DNA of 64,000 nt from Mucilaginibacter sp. (GCA_028288305.1 JAQBOA010000045.1:55377-119376), one strand, 5' to 3'. Counted from the stretch's first letter, positions 38,831 through 46,189 are shown. Numbers and translations: made by a program. The notes: generated by a model not told the origin, from the sequence alone.

Positions 38831-39199
38831 ATGAGCCATCATAAACAACCGGAACGACGTACCTTTTTACAGGATCGTTTCGATATTTTGTTAAAAAGAC
38901 AAAAATCAGGGCAGGCATCATTTAACGAATTGACAGAACTGGATGAAATTGTAAATGCTGACCCGGTTCTGCGTGAAAAAATAATCCGGGAAAATTTACT
39001 TATGGAAGATGAAGGAGATTTTAACGAGCAATCCAATAATCTTGAAAAGAAAGAAAATCTATCTGCACAAAAGGTTCAGCATCGAAGTATATTAAAACGG
39101 ATACAATCTTTTTTATCACGTATTTTTACTTCATTTATTTATGCCGTCAAATATAAAATTCTATCAGCGCCCTATGCTAAGCAGGCGGTATTTATATAA
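38831..39199 (+). CDS. Hypothetical protein (122 aa)
   Basis: Not recognised. The product has a basic head (MSHHKQPERRTFLQDRFD), a helical stretch LLKRQKSGQASFNELTELDEIVNADPVLREKII resembling the short N-terminal helices of some Bacteroidota anti-sigma or sensor proteins, and an acidic then basic linker. The amphipathic C-terminus is rich in Ile and Phe (SFLSRIFTSFIYAVKYKIL), which could lie on the membrane. GAAGGAAGAA directly before the ATG is one of the few Shine-Dalgarno-like sequences here. It is alone in its transcription unit or precedes the SIMPL gene by 84 nt. Confidence 0.55.
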   Translation: MSHHKQPERRTFLQDRFDILLKRQKSGQASFNELTELDEIVNADPVLREKIIRENLLMEDEGDFNEQSNNLEKKENLSAQKVQHRSILKRIQSFLSRIFTSFIYAVKYKILSAPYAKQAVFI

Positions 39200-39283
39200 G
39201 TAAATGCTGATTTCTCCAATTTCCGTTGTGCCGCATTAAACCTTACCTTCGTTTTCTTATCCTATTTATAAAAATCCTAAAAA

Positions 39284-39973
39284 ATGAAAAAAATATTTTT
39301 ACTGGCAACCCTTATCACATTTGCTTGTGTGGCTTCTGCTCAAAATGTTGACCTTCGGCGAAAAATTGAAGTAACCGGTACTGCTGAGCAGGAAGTTACT
39401 CCTGATATTATTAATGTTTCTATTTCCTTACAGGAATATATGAATGGCAAAAACAAGATAACTATTGATCAGTTAGAAGGTCAATTAGAAACTGCAATAA
39501 AGAACGCAGGTATAGCAAAAGAAGATTTTACTATTAGCAATGTTTCTGCCTGGAACAATAATTATCAAAAGAAAAAGAATCCAGATTTCTTGTCAAGCAA
39601 ACAATACGATATAAGGTTTCATGATCTCAATAAATTTAACGAGATATTAAGCCAGGTTGATCCGAAAGGCATACAATCAACTAATATTGTGAATTATGAT
39701 TATTCAAAGATCTCTCAATTAAAACGCGAACTGAAAGTAAAAGCATTGATGGATGCAAGAGATAAAGCCGCTTATTTATTAACCAGTATCAGTGAAAAGC
39801 TGGGTGATCCGATAACTATAACAGAGGTGGATAACAGTAGCTATCCGAGTCCAAGACCAATGATGTTTAAGGCCTCAATGAATGCAATGACATCACAGGC
39901 TGATTCGGACATTGATTTTAAGAAGATAAAGCTGAGCTTTCAAATCAATGCTACTTTTGAGATAGTTAAATGA
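39284..39973 (+). CDS. SIMPL (DUF541) domain-containing exported protein
   Basis: A 229-residue periplasmic protein with a signal peptide ending at ASAQ. The mature region starts RRKIEVTGTAEQEVTPDIINVSISL, the hallmark of the SIMPL/DUF541 family (BP26, OMP28), which forms ring-like oligomers in known structures. KALMDARDKAAYLLTSISEKLGD and a final FQINATFEI strand complete it. The function is poorly known; oxidative stress links are reported for some homologues. The gene stands alone, with a long AT-rich gap after it. Confidence 0.88.
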   Translation: MKKIFLLATLITFACVASAQNVDLRRKIEVTGTAEQEVTPDIINVSISLQEYMNGKNKITIDQLEGQLETAIKNAGIAKEDFTISNVSAWNNNYQKKKNPDFLSSKQYDIRFHDLNKFNEILSQVDPKGIQSTNIVNYDYSKISQLKRELKVKALMDARDKAAYLLTSISEKLGDPITITEVDNSSYPSPRPMMFKASMNAMTSQADSDIDFKKIKLSFQINATFEIVK

Positions 39974-40338
39974 TTTGTAATCAACGATTAAAAAATATCC
40001 TTCAATTTCTTGAATTTTAATCAACCTTTTTCAAAAAAATCTCTTTTTTAAGAAGAATCCGGAAATTTTTGCTGAATTGAACTTTAACTAACATAATGAC
40101 AAATGGTATTTGAAGACAGGTGCACCTGCTATTAATAATTAAAAAATCATCACAATATATTTATAGTTGTTGGAAATTAATTCCAAATTAATTTATTATC
40201 AAAAATTAATAATTTTATCAACTTATTATATCTAAAATGTTAAAAATATATTAATTTTTATTTTGTTACTTATTGATTAATAGATACTTGTCAATATGAT
40301 ATATATATTATATCTTTAGGCTCCTAATTAGTTCAAGC
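39974..40338. other. AT-rich non-coding gap with a probable promoter for the first receiver-like gene
   Basis: There is no ORF, repeat or RNA gene in this 365-nt gap. Near its end CTTG (40287-40290), a 20-nt spacer and TATCTTTA (40311-40318) form a promoter one base off the TAnnTTTG consensus, 21 nt before the ATG at 40339. Confidence 0.4.
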
Positions 40339-40752
40339 ATGAGCCGTACACGCTTTAAAAAAGCATTATTAGTTGCACCAAATGATTTTCCCGGTCAATT
40401 ATTATCCGGATACGAATGTGTAAAACACATTACAAATGCAAATAATATTTTTCCTTCACTCTATGAATTAAATCCTAATCTGGTCATATTTGATTATGAT
40501 TTTATTGGGAAAGATCTTGAAAAAATTATCCGACGTATTAAGCTTAACAAGTTTTACAGTAAGCTTAAAGTTTGTTGCTATAAAAACGTTCCAAACGAGG
40601 AAACGGACAGTTTGCTAATAGCGATTGGATTAGATCAGCTTATTTATAAGGAAGACCTGTTAAATCCTCAAAAAGATAAAACTCCACTAAATAACTTAAG
40701 TAACATTTTTGAGACGCCGTTTTTAAAATGGGTAACAAACGTTTCGAATTAA
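40339..40752 (+). CDS. Atypical receiver-like protein, twin 1
   Basis: A 137-residue protein with the strand/helix order of a CheY receiver. KALLVAPN is strand 1, LVIFDYDF strand 3 with Asp52/Asp54 at the phospho-acceptor position, LKVCCYK strand 4, and LIYKEDL strand 5 with Lys104. The acidic pair expected after strand 1 is absent (APN instead of DD). It aligns without gaps to the next gene over 110 residues, about 46 identical by hand count. It is probably a pseudo-receiver or receiver-derived signalling protein. No output domain and no kinase lie nearby. A generic REC annotation may miss it. Confidence 0.6.
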   Translation: MSRTRFKKALLVAPNDFPGQLLSGYECVKHITNANNIFPSLYELNPNLVIFDYDFIGKDLEKIIRRIKLNKFYSKLKVCCYKNVPNEETDSLLIAIGLDQLIYKEDLLNPQKDKTPLNNLSNIFETPFLKWVTNVSN

Positions 40753-41071
40753 TATATTTAATAAATAAGTTAATATTATAAATCATACTAAAATTTATTA
40801 ATCATTTCCAATTAAAATGATTAATAATAGTCCCTCCTCATAACAAATTAAGATAAAAATTTAACGGAGCAATCTGTCCATAAATTTAAAAAGATTAAAA
40901 TCAAATTTAGTTATAAACAGTTTATTAACAAGCGTGTAACTTTTATAATCCTGTTGCGTAAAAAGCAATAGGAATGATTTATTAAAGTGATCCGTAAGCT
41001 TTATACTGATTAAAACGCATTTTAAAATTTATTAACATATTTATTATACTTTCATCTTAACTGATTTTATT
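40753..41071. other. AT-rich gap between the twin genes with a 13-bp hairpin
   Basis: TTATTAATCATTT (40795-40807) pairs perfectly with AAATGATTAATAA (40815-40827) around a 7-nt loop, probably a weak terminator after twin 1. The remainder has no ORF. TATACTTTC at about 41045-41053 is a possible weak -7 box for twin 2. Confidence 0.45.
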
Positions 41072-41509
41072 ATGATATTTTTTAAATCCGAAAAGGTATT
41101 ATTGGTTGCTCCCAATATATTCTCGGTAGAGCTGATGGCCGACAATAAACAGATTAGACACATCACCTCCATCGATCGTGTTTTCCCAACTATTTTCGAA
41201 ATGCAACCTACAATCATAGTCTTTGATTATGATTATTTAAGTGAAGATATGGAACATATACTGCGCCGTATCCGTCAAAATTCTTTTTATAAAAGGATAA
41301 AAATATGTTGCTTTAAAAGCAGTCCCAACAGCAGGACAGATTCCTTTTTACAAATGTTAGGCGTCAATCATGTGATTTATAAAAATGAATTGCAAAATCA
41401 AACCGAAACTGCAATCAATCAGGTTAAATCAATATTTGATAATGCAGTAACCAATTTACTGGTTAACGCCTCGTTAGAAAACATGAAAGTGCTTAAAATA
41501 GAACATTAA
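41072..41509 (+). CDS. Atypical receiver-like protein, twin 2
   Basis: A 145-residue paralogue of the gene at 40339. Shared segments are LLVAPN, HIT, FDYD (Asp52, Asp54), RRI, FY..(K/R).K.CC, PN..TDS and IYK (Lys104), all at identical residue numbers. As in twin 1, the acidic pair after strand 1 is missing. The C-terminal 35 residues differ between the twins (here DNAVTNLLVNASLENMKVLK). Each gene has its own long AT-rich upstream region, so they are probably separately transcribed copies of one duplication. It converges on serS. Confidence 0.6.
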   Translation: MIFFKSEKVLLVAPNIFSVELMADNKQIRHITSIDRVFPTIFEMQPTIIVFDYDYLSEDMEHILRRIRQNSFYKRIKICCFKSSPNSRTDSFLQMLGVNHVIYKNELQNQTETAINQVKSIFDNAVTNLLVNASLENMKVLKIEH

Positions 41510-41564
41510 TAGCCTATCGAAACAATAATACATTCAATCTATAAATTGATATAATAAAAGTTCA

Positions 41565-42836
41565 TCAATTTATCCATTCAAATTTTGTATAAGGCACCAG
41601 CACTCCGGGTATTTTAATACCGGTTTCTGTTTGGTTATTCTCCAGCAAAGTTGCCACAATACGGGGTAATGCAAGGGCGCTGCCATTAAGTGTATGTGCC
41701 AATTGTGTTTTGCCTTCCGCATTCCGGAAACGAAGCTTTAAACGGTTGCTTTGAAAGGTTTCAAAGTTTGAAACTGAAGATACCTCCAACCAGCGTTGCT
41801 GCGCTGCACTCCAGGTTTCCATATCATAAGTTAAAGCAGAACCAAAGCCCATATCGCCTCCACATAGGCGTAGTACCCGATATGGCAGACCCAATTTTTG
41901 TAACAGCCCTTGTACATGCAGGCTCATTTGTTCAAGTACTTCATATGACTTATCCGGATGAACAACCTGTACTATCTCTACCTTATCAAACTGGTGTAAG
42001 CGGTTCAAGCCACGGACATGAGCGCCATATGAACCTGCCTCCCTGCGGAAACAAGGTGTGTAACCGCAATTTTTAACAGGCAATTCATCCGCCTTTAAAA
42101 TCACATCCCGATACATGTTAGTAATTGGCACTTCGGCAGTTGGTATCAGGTACAAATTATCTAAACCGACATAATACATCTGGCCTTCCTTATCCGGTAA
42201 CTGCGCTGTTCCAAAACCCGATGCTTCGTTAACCAACAGGGGTACCACAACTTCACTATAACCGGCTTTTTCAGCTTCATCAATAAAGTAATTGATCAGG
42301 GCACGCTGCAGTTTAGCGCCTTTTCCTTTATAAACAGGGAAGCCTGCTCCTGTAATTTTAACACCGAGCTCAAAATCTATCAAATTATATTTAGCGGCCA
42401 GTTCCCAATGCGGCAGTGCATTACCCGGCAATGCGGGAATGGCACCATTTTCCAGCACTACTTCATTGTCTTCCGGGGTAAGGCCTTTGGGAACTGAACT
42501 ATGCGGTAAGTTTGGTAATAGCACCAATTTTTGCTGTAACTCTTCTTCAATCGCTGCTAAAGCTTCGCTTAATTGCTTTATATCCTCTTTCCAGGTACCT
42601 GTTTTTGATTTTAAGCTTTCCGCTTCATCTTTTTTTCCGGCACGCATTAATTCTCCAATCTGTTTAGCAGCGGCATTCGCTTCTGCCGAAACGCTATCCA
42701 TGCTGGTTTGAGTTTGACGGCGTTTATCATCCAATTGAATAATTTCGTCAACCAGCGCAGTCTGTTTAAAATTTTTTACGGCCAAACGCTCTAAAACCTG
42801 TTCCCTGTTATCACGGATATAACTAACTTGCAGCAT
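41565..42836 (-). CDS. serS: Seryl-tRNA synthetase
   Basis: A 423-residue class II aminoacyl-tRNA synthetase charging tRNA-Ser and tRNA-Sec. The N-terminal long coiled-coil arm (residues about 1-110) is followed by the catalytic core with TAEVPIT, the motif 2 region FRREAGSYGAHVRGLNRLHQF and motif 3 NGSALALPRIVATLLEN. ATG 42836 (MLQVSYIRDN) matches the usual N-terminus; a TTG 18 nt upstream lies within its promoter region. A TATCTTTG box lies 15 nt upstream. Divergent from rsmI across a palindrome. Confidence 0.97.
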   Translation of the reverse strand: MLQVSYIRDNREQVLERLAVKNFKQTALVDEIIQLDDKRRQTQTSMDSVSAEANAAAKQIGELMRAGKKDEAESLKSKTGTWKEDIKQLSEALAAIEEELQQKLVLLPNLPHSSVPKGLTPEDNEVVLENGAIPALPGNALPHWELAAKYNLIDFELGVKITGAGFPVYKGKGAKLQRALINYFIDEAEKAGYSEVVVPLLVNEASGFGTAQLPDKEGQMYYVGLDNLYLIPTAEVPITNMYRDVILKADELPVKNCGYTPCFRREAGSYGAHVRGLNRLHQFDKVEIVQVVHPDKSYEVLEQMSLHVQGLLQKLGLPYRVLRLCGGDMGFGSALTYDMETWSAAQQRWLEVSSVSNFETFQSNRLKLRFRNAEGKTQLAHTLNGSALALPRIVATLLENNQTETGIKIPGVLVPYTKFEWIN

Positions 42837-42851
42837 TGATTTATTTTTAGG

Positions 42852-42859
42852 CAAAGATA
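42852..42859 (-). promoter_or_regulatory. Bacteroidota -7 box TATCTTTG for serS
   Basis: On the minus strand TATCTTTG lies 15 nt before the ATG, a perfect TAnnTTTG match. The upstream -33 position falls inside the palindrome 42864-42942. Confidence 0.55.
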
Positions 42860-42863
42860 TAAT

Positions 42864-42942
42864 CAGTTGGCAGTTTGCAGCGGGCAGTTTGCAGTTTTTT
42901 TAAACTTTTAACTGCCCAGTGCAAACTAAAAACTGCAAACTG
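42864..42942. repeat. AACTGCAAACTGCC-type word palindrome between divergent serS and rsmI
   Basis: CAGTTTGCAG (42871-42880) pairs perfectly with CTGCAAACTG (42933-42942). An inner GGGCAGTTT/AACTGCCC pair extends the stem. It occupies the shared promoter region of both genes. Confidence 0.7.
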
Positions 42943-42946
42943 AAAC

Positions 42947-43660
42947 ATGACCGGAAAACTTTATTTAGTACCCACCCCTATAGGCAACCTGGAAGACATG
43001 ACATTCAGGGCTGTTCGTATTTTAAAAGAAGCCGATTTGATATTAGCTGAAGATACCCGCACATCGGCGCCTATGCTAAAGCATTTTGACATTCATCAAA
43101 AAGTATTTTCACACCATCAGCATAATGAACATCAGTCAGCTGGAGAGATTGTCCGCTTTTTAAAAGAAGGCAAAAATATTGCTTTAATATCCGACGCCGG
43201 TACACCAGCTATATCTGATCCTGGCTTTTTTTTGGTTAGAGAGGCACTAAAAAATGGATTGGATGTTGAATGCCTTCCGGGCGCCACCGCTTTTGTTCCT
43301 GCCCTGGTTAATTCAGGCTTTCCAACAGACCGTTTTTGTTTTGAGGGCTTTTTACCATTAAAAAAGGGGCGTCAAACCCGTTATAAAACATTAGCAGCCG
43401 AAGAGCGCACCATTATACTGTATGAGTCGCCACATCGTTTATTAAAAACACTGGAAGAAATGGCAACATTTTTTGGTGCAGAACGGCAAATTTCAGTATC
43501 GCGTGAGCTTACAAAAATGTTTGAAGAAACCGTTCGGGGTACGGTTACTGAAGTAAAAACCTATTTTGAAACTCATCCTGTTAAAGGTGAGTTTGTAATT
43601 TGTGTAAGTGGGAGCCTCACCCAAACCCTCTCCAAGGGAGAGGGCTTAAAAAAAGGCTAA
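42947..43660 (+). CDS. rsmI: 16S rRNA (cytidine1402-2'-O)-methyltransferase RsmI
   Basis: A 237-residue SAM-dependent tetrapyrrole-methylase-fold enzyme that methylates C1402 in the ribosomal P site of 16S rRNA. Motifs are LVPTPIGNLEDMT, LAEDTRTS, ISDAGTPAISDPG and PGATAFVPALV. The natural C-terminus of the family ends near GEFVICVSG. Here about 15 further residues (SLTQTLSKGEGLKKG) are encoded by the left arm of an inserted palindrome, and the stop lies inside that repeat. Divergent from serS. Confidence 0.95.
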   Translation: MTGKLYLVPTPIGNLEDMTFRAVRILKEADLILAEDTRTSAPMLKHFDIHQKVFSHHQHNEHQSAGEIVRFLKEGKNIALISDAGTPAISDPGFFLVREALKNGLDVECLPGATAFVPALVNSGFPTDRFCFEGFLPLKKGRQTRYKTLAAEERTIILYESPHRLLKTLEEMATFFGAERQISVSRELTKMFEETVRGTVTEVKTYFETHPVKGEFVICVSGSLTQTLSKGEGLKKG

Positions 43661-43761
43661 ATTATATATAGATATTTTTTTGTTACAAAATTTAAAAGTC
43701 CTCTCCTTGCGCCACCGCTAAAGCTACGGCGGCACGCGGTTGGAGAGGATTTAGGTGAGGC
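43614..43761. repeat. Palindromic element spanning the rsmI 3' end and the next gene's start region
   Basis: The outer arms GCCTCACCCAAACCCTCTCC (43614-43633) and GGAGAGGATTTAGGTGAGGC (43742-43761) pair with 2 mismatches in 20. Inner palindromes are CCCTCTCC/GGGAGAGGG and GCCACCG/CGGCGGC. The left arm is translated as the tail of RsmI, and the right arm ends 4 nt before the next ATG. Confidence 0.8.
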
Positions 43762-43765
43762 CTAT

Positions 43766-44302
43766 ATGAAAACCTATTTAAACAGTGTAAAAAAGCGGTT
43801 TGAATATTACAAAACGCTTGGTGAAAAAACATTTGATCAGCTTACTGATGAACAACTTTTTTGGTGTTATAATGAAGAGAGCAATAGTATTGCAACTATT
43901 GTGAAACATCTTTCAGGAAACATGCTATCACGTTGGACGGATTTTTTAAATACTGATGGTGAAAAACCATGGCGTAATAGGGATTCGGAATTTGAAAATG
44001 ATGTCAAAAACAGGGAAGAATTATTGGATATATGGAATAAAGGCTGGAATTGTTTGTTTGATGCCCTTAATTCAATAAAAGATGATGACTGGCAAAAGGA
44101 TATTTACATCCGCAACGAACGGCATAGTGTAATTGATGCCATTAACCGGCAACTGGCACATTACCCCTATCATGTAGGGCAAATCGTATTTATCGGAAAA
44201 ATGCTTGCCGGCTTCAAATGGAAATCACTCTCAATTCCGAAAGGAAAATCGGAAACATTTAATGCAGAGAAATTTGGAACACAGCGGAAAGCTAATTTAT
44301 AA
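43766..44302 (+). CDS. DinB superfamily (DUF1572-like) protein
   Basis: A 178-residue four-helix-bundle protein. Three His typical of DinB-like metal sites are visible: one in VKHLSGN (helix 2) and two in LAHYPYHVGQIVFIGK (helix 4). SRWTDFLNTDGEKPWRNRDSEF is the usual family segment. Members include thiol-S-transferases (bacillithiol type) and damage-inducible proteins; the exact role here is unknown. The ATG lies 4 nt after a palindromic repeat, which may replace the original leader. Confidence 0.82.
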   Translation: MKTYLNSVKKRFEYYKTLGEKTFDQLTDEQLFWCYNEESNSIATIVKHLSGNMLSRWTDFLNTDGEKPWRNRDSEFENDVKNREELLDIWNKGWNCLFDALNSIKDDDWQKDIYIRNERHSVIDAINRQLAHYPYHVGQIVFIGKMLAGFKWKSLSIPKGKSETFNAEKFGTQRKANL

Positions 44303-44362
44303 ACCATTGAACCGGCGGGGTTATAAATATAAATGCCCATACCTGTAAAAATAATTTATTAA

Positions 44363-44417
44363 TTTAAGCGGAACGCTTAAATTGTTAGCGTTCAAGCAAC
44401 ATGCTTGAAATGGCGGG
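44363..44417. repeat. Two-hairpin REP module R1
   Basis: Hairpin A (TTTAAGCG-GAA-CGCTTAAA, 44363-44381), a 9-nt spacer, hairpin B (TTCAAGCA-ACA-TGCTTGAA, 44391-44409), then ATGGCGGG. This is a diverged copy of the modules around the RAYT gene, with different loops. The following 44418-44630 shows no convincing gene. Confidence 0.65.
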
Positions 44418-44630
44418 CTATGCCTTGAGACTGCTTGTCCATTAACAATTTTTTTTTCAATCGGTCAGTTACAATTTGTAACCAACTCATCACTGATGTT
44501 ATTATACGCACCATTTTCAATTGTACGATTTTTTCAGACGATTGAAAAACACGTTGTTGTAAACCAATTATCGCACGTATCAACCCTCTGTCCCGTGTAT
44601 TAATCGCCGAATCTTTTTCTAACGATGGGT

Positions 44631-44711
44631 GTCCCTGAAAGGGGCTAATATAGTTGCGATGGGCGTAGCCTATCGAACAATAAAATAGCAGCCGTGAAGC
44701 CCTGAAATGGC
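44631..44711. repeat. Triple-hairpin repeat (CCCTGAAAGGGG type), left copy
   Basis: CCCTGAAAGGGG, GATGGGCGTAGCCTATC and GCCCTGAAATGGC follow one another as three short palindromes. It is an inverted relative of the element at 44806-44884. Confidence 0.55.
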
Positions 44712-44805
44712 GTAATAAGAGAATGCAGATTGCTAAATTGGCGGTTGATTTGTACTTGCCCTTCGCAATATATTATGTGTACATATATTCTTCGCTAAAT
44801 ATATT

Positions 44806-44884
44806 GCCCTTTCAGGGCTTTGGCTTTGGTTTAGCATTTACACAGGACTTCGTCCTATGTTGGTATATTATGCCCTTTCAGGGC
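44806..44884. repeat. Triple-hairpin repeat (GCCCTTTCAGGGC type), right copy
   Basis: GCCCTTTCAGGGC at 44806-44818, AGGACTTCGTCCT at 44844-44856 and GCCCTTTCAGGGC again at 44872-44884 form three short stems spaced about 20-30 nt apart. Confidence 0.75.
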
Positions 44885-44900
44885 TATGAAGATGAATTAA

Positions 44901-44951
44901 CCCGCCCGTTCCACGCTTGAATGCCGACCGGTGTAAGCGTCCACGCTTACA
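44901..44951. repeat. Two-hairpin REP module R2, hairpin B damaged
   Basis: It has the same order as R3, but seven bases of hairpin B are missing (CCCGTTCCACGCTTGAA). Hairpin A (GTAAGCGTCCACGCTTAC, 44933-44950) is perfect. The spacer is 11 nt. Confidence 0.75.
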
Positions 44952-45040
44952 TTGATAAATGAATTTGAAGGAATTTCCGAATTAACGATGTTGCGCGAAT
45001 ACTCAAGCACCGAGCCACCAAACCTTGATCTTCGATTGAT
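44951..45040 (-). pseudogene. Remnant of a second RAYT transposase C-terminus
   Basis: Read on the minus strand this stretch encodes about RFGGSVLEYSRNIVNSEIPS followed by NSFIN, which aligns with the end of the nearby RAYT (GFVGSAHEYWYSSANPESPL, then KIIY). It adjoins REP module R2 just as the intact gene adjoins R3, so it is the decayed end of a second, truncated copy. No start or catalytic part is left. Confidence 0.6.
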
Positions 45041-45083
45041 GATGGGTTATAAACAATTGCAATGGGCAGGTTTCTGTTTGACC

Positions 45084-45141
45084 CCCCGCCCGTTCAAGCG
45101 TCCACGCTTGAATGCCAACCAGTGTAAGCGTCCACGCTTAC
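45084..45141. repeat. Two-hairpin REP module R3, at the RAYT 3' side
   Basis: CGGGCG-type end, hairpin B TTCAAGCGTCCACGCTTGAA (45093-45112), an 11-nt spacer, hairpin A GTAAGCGTCCACGCTTAC (45124-45141). Both stems are perfect apart from the central CC. The module ends 1 nt before the RAYT stop codon. Confidence 0.85.
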
Positions 45142-45142
45142 A

Positions 45143-45664
45143 TTAATAAATGATCTTTAAAGGGCTCTCCGGGTTAGCACTGCTATACCAATACTCATGT
45201 GCCGACCCCACAAACCCCGTCCTCACCGGGTTTTCATGAATATAATCGATCTTTTGCTCAATAACCGCCGGTGTGTACAGCAAGACCGGATGGTTTCCAT
45301 TTTGCCAGAACTGGTGATGCTCGTTTAGCGGATTGTATTGGCCGGCGCGGTCGAATGCGCGGAGCATCCACTCGCGGCGGCTTTCCTGCACGTTGCCGCC
45401 AATCATTTCGTAAAGCCTTTTAGAAGTGTAGGTTTTGAATTTTCCCAACACTTCGCCCAGTGAGCCGTCGGTTACGTTTGCCACCATGTGGATGTGGTTG
45501 GTCATGATGACGTAGGCATAGATGTTGAGGTTTTTGTTGGCCTGGTTCCAGGCGAGGTTTTCAATGATATAGTCGTTGTAATAACGACGGGTGAAAACGT
45601 CGACCCAGTCGACAACGGTTAGGGTGACAAAGTAAAGTTCGTCGGTTGAGGCATTTCGTGACAT
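45143..45664 (-). CDS. REP-associated tyrosine transposase (RAYT, Y1_Tnp/IS200-like)
   Basis: A 173-residue HUH-superfamily single-strand transposase. YFVTLTVVDWVDVFTRR is strand 1. The HUH metal motif is in MTNHIHM (about residues 54-60). FKTYTSKRLYEMI supplies the candidate catalytic Tyr, and WQNGNHPVLLYTPAVIEQKI and IHENPVRTGFV are RAYT hallmarks. RAYTs are single-copy or low-copy domesticated relatives of IS200 that act on flanking REP palindromes. It is flanked by inverted REP modules R3 and R4. Its DNA is visibly richer in GC than its neighbours, a sign of transfer. It appears intact. Confidence 0.92.
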   Translation of the reverse strand: MSRNASTDELYFVTLTVVDWVDVFTRRYYNDYIIENLAWNQANKNLNIYAYVIMTNHIHMVANVTDGSLGEVLGKFKTYTSKRLYEMIGGNVQESRREWMLRAFDRAGQYNPLNEHHQFWQNGNHPVLLYTPAVIEQKIDYIHENPVRTGFVGSAHEYWYSSANPESPLKIIY

Positions 45665-45703
45665 GGAATAAATTTCGGAAAATATTATTTAACCTGCAAG
45701 TGG

Positions 45704-45765
45704 GGGGGCGTGAGCGTGGACGCTCACAATTGTTTGGGTTCAAGCGTGGACGCTTGAACCGGCGG
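45704..45765. repeat. Two-hairpin REP module R4, at the RAYT 5' side (inverted relative to R3)
   Basis: Hairpin A GTGAGCGTGGACGCTCAC (45710-45727), an 11-nt spacer, hairpin B TTCAAGCGTGGACGCTTGAA (45739-45758), then CCGGCGG. Compensatory change keeps hairpin A paired although its sequence differs from R3 (GTGAG for GTAAG). Confidence 0.85.
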
Positions 45766-45770
45766 TTTTT

Positions 45771-46189
45771 AAAAGTTGACAAATCTACTGCCATTCGACT
45801 TTTTTCAGGACTATGCAGTGTAAAGCTATTTCAGGGCTAAATCAAAGTGTAAACTAACTACAGGATTATTCACCAAAAGTGTCAACTTTTTTCACGGATA
45901 CACACGGTATAAAACCGTTCAAAAACCGTTCATAATGAACACTAATGAACGTTTTTTGAAGAAAACCCCGGTATTTTTTTTCGCCACCAAACGGGTTATT
46001 TAACCATAAATAACTATTAAAGAGAAACTTAGCTAAAACTTATAAAAACACCCAAAAGTTGCTTTTTTCTGCATAAATTCTGCAATCCCACGTTTGGCAA
46101 TAATTTAACTGGTTCTTTGGTTTTTACCTAATAATAAATAACATTGCAACCTTGCAAGATTTGTCAGCTTTTAAAAAGTTGACAAATCT
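45771..46189. repeat. AAAAGTTGACAAATCT repeats flanking a non-coding stretch
   Basis: The 16-mer occurs at 45771-45786 and 46174-46189. An inverted copy with one mismatch at 46157-46172 makes a 16-bp hairpin with the second. An inverted 11-base part (TGTCAACTTTT) lies at 45880-45890. The 747-nt gap 45665-46411 has no ORF of note. Confidence 0.55.

Noticed and set aside
44392..44583. Minus-strand ORF of 63 codons in the REP island
   Set aside because: It begins and ends in repeat DNA, shows no family pattern and lacks a promoter box, so it is probably chance coding across repeats.
44363..45765. CRISPR array
   Set aside because: Repeats are palindromic modules with irregular spacing and opposite orientations, there are no unique equal-length spacers and no cas genes.
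45561..45840. ORFs on both strands crossing the RAYT 5' end and REP module R4
   Set aside because: They translate the palindromes (FKRPRLN and RGRLNRRF-like peptides) and overlap the well-supported RAYT gene in other frames.
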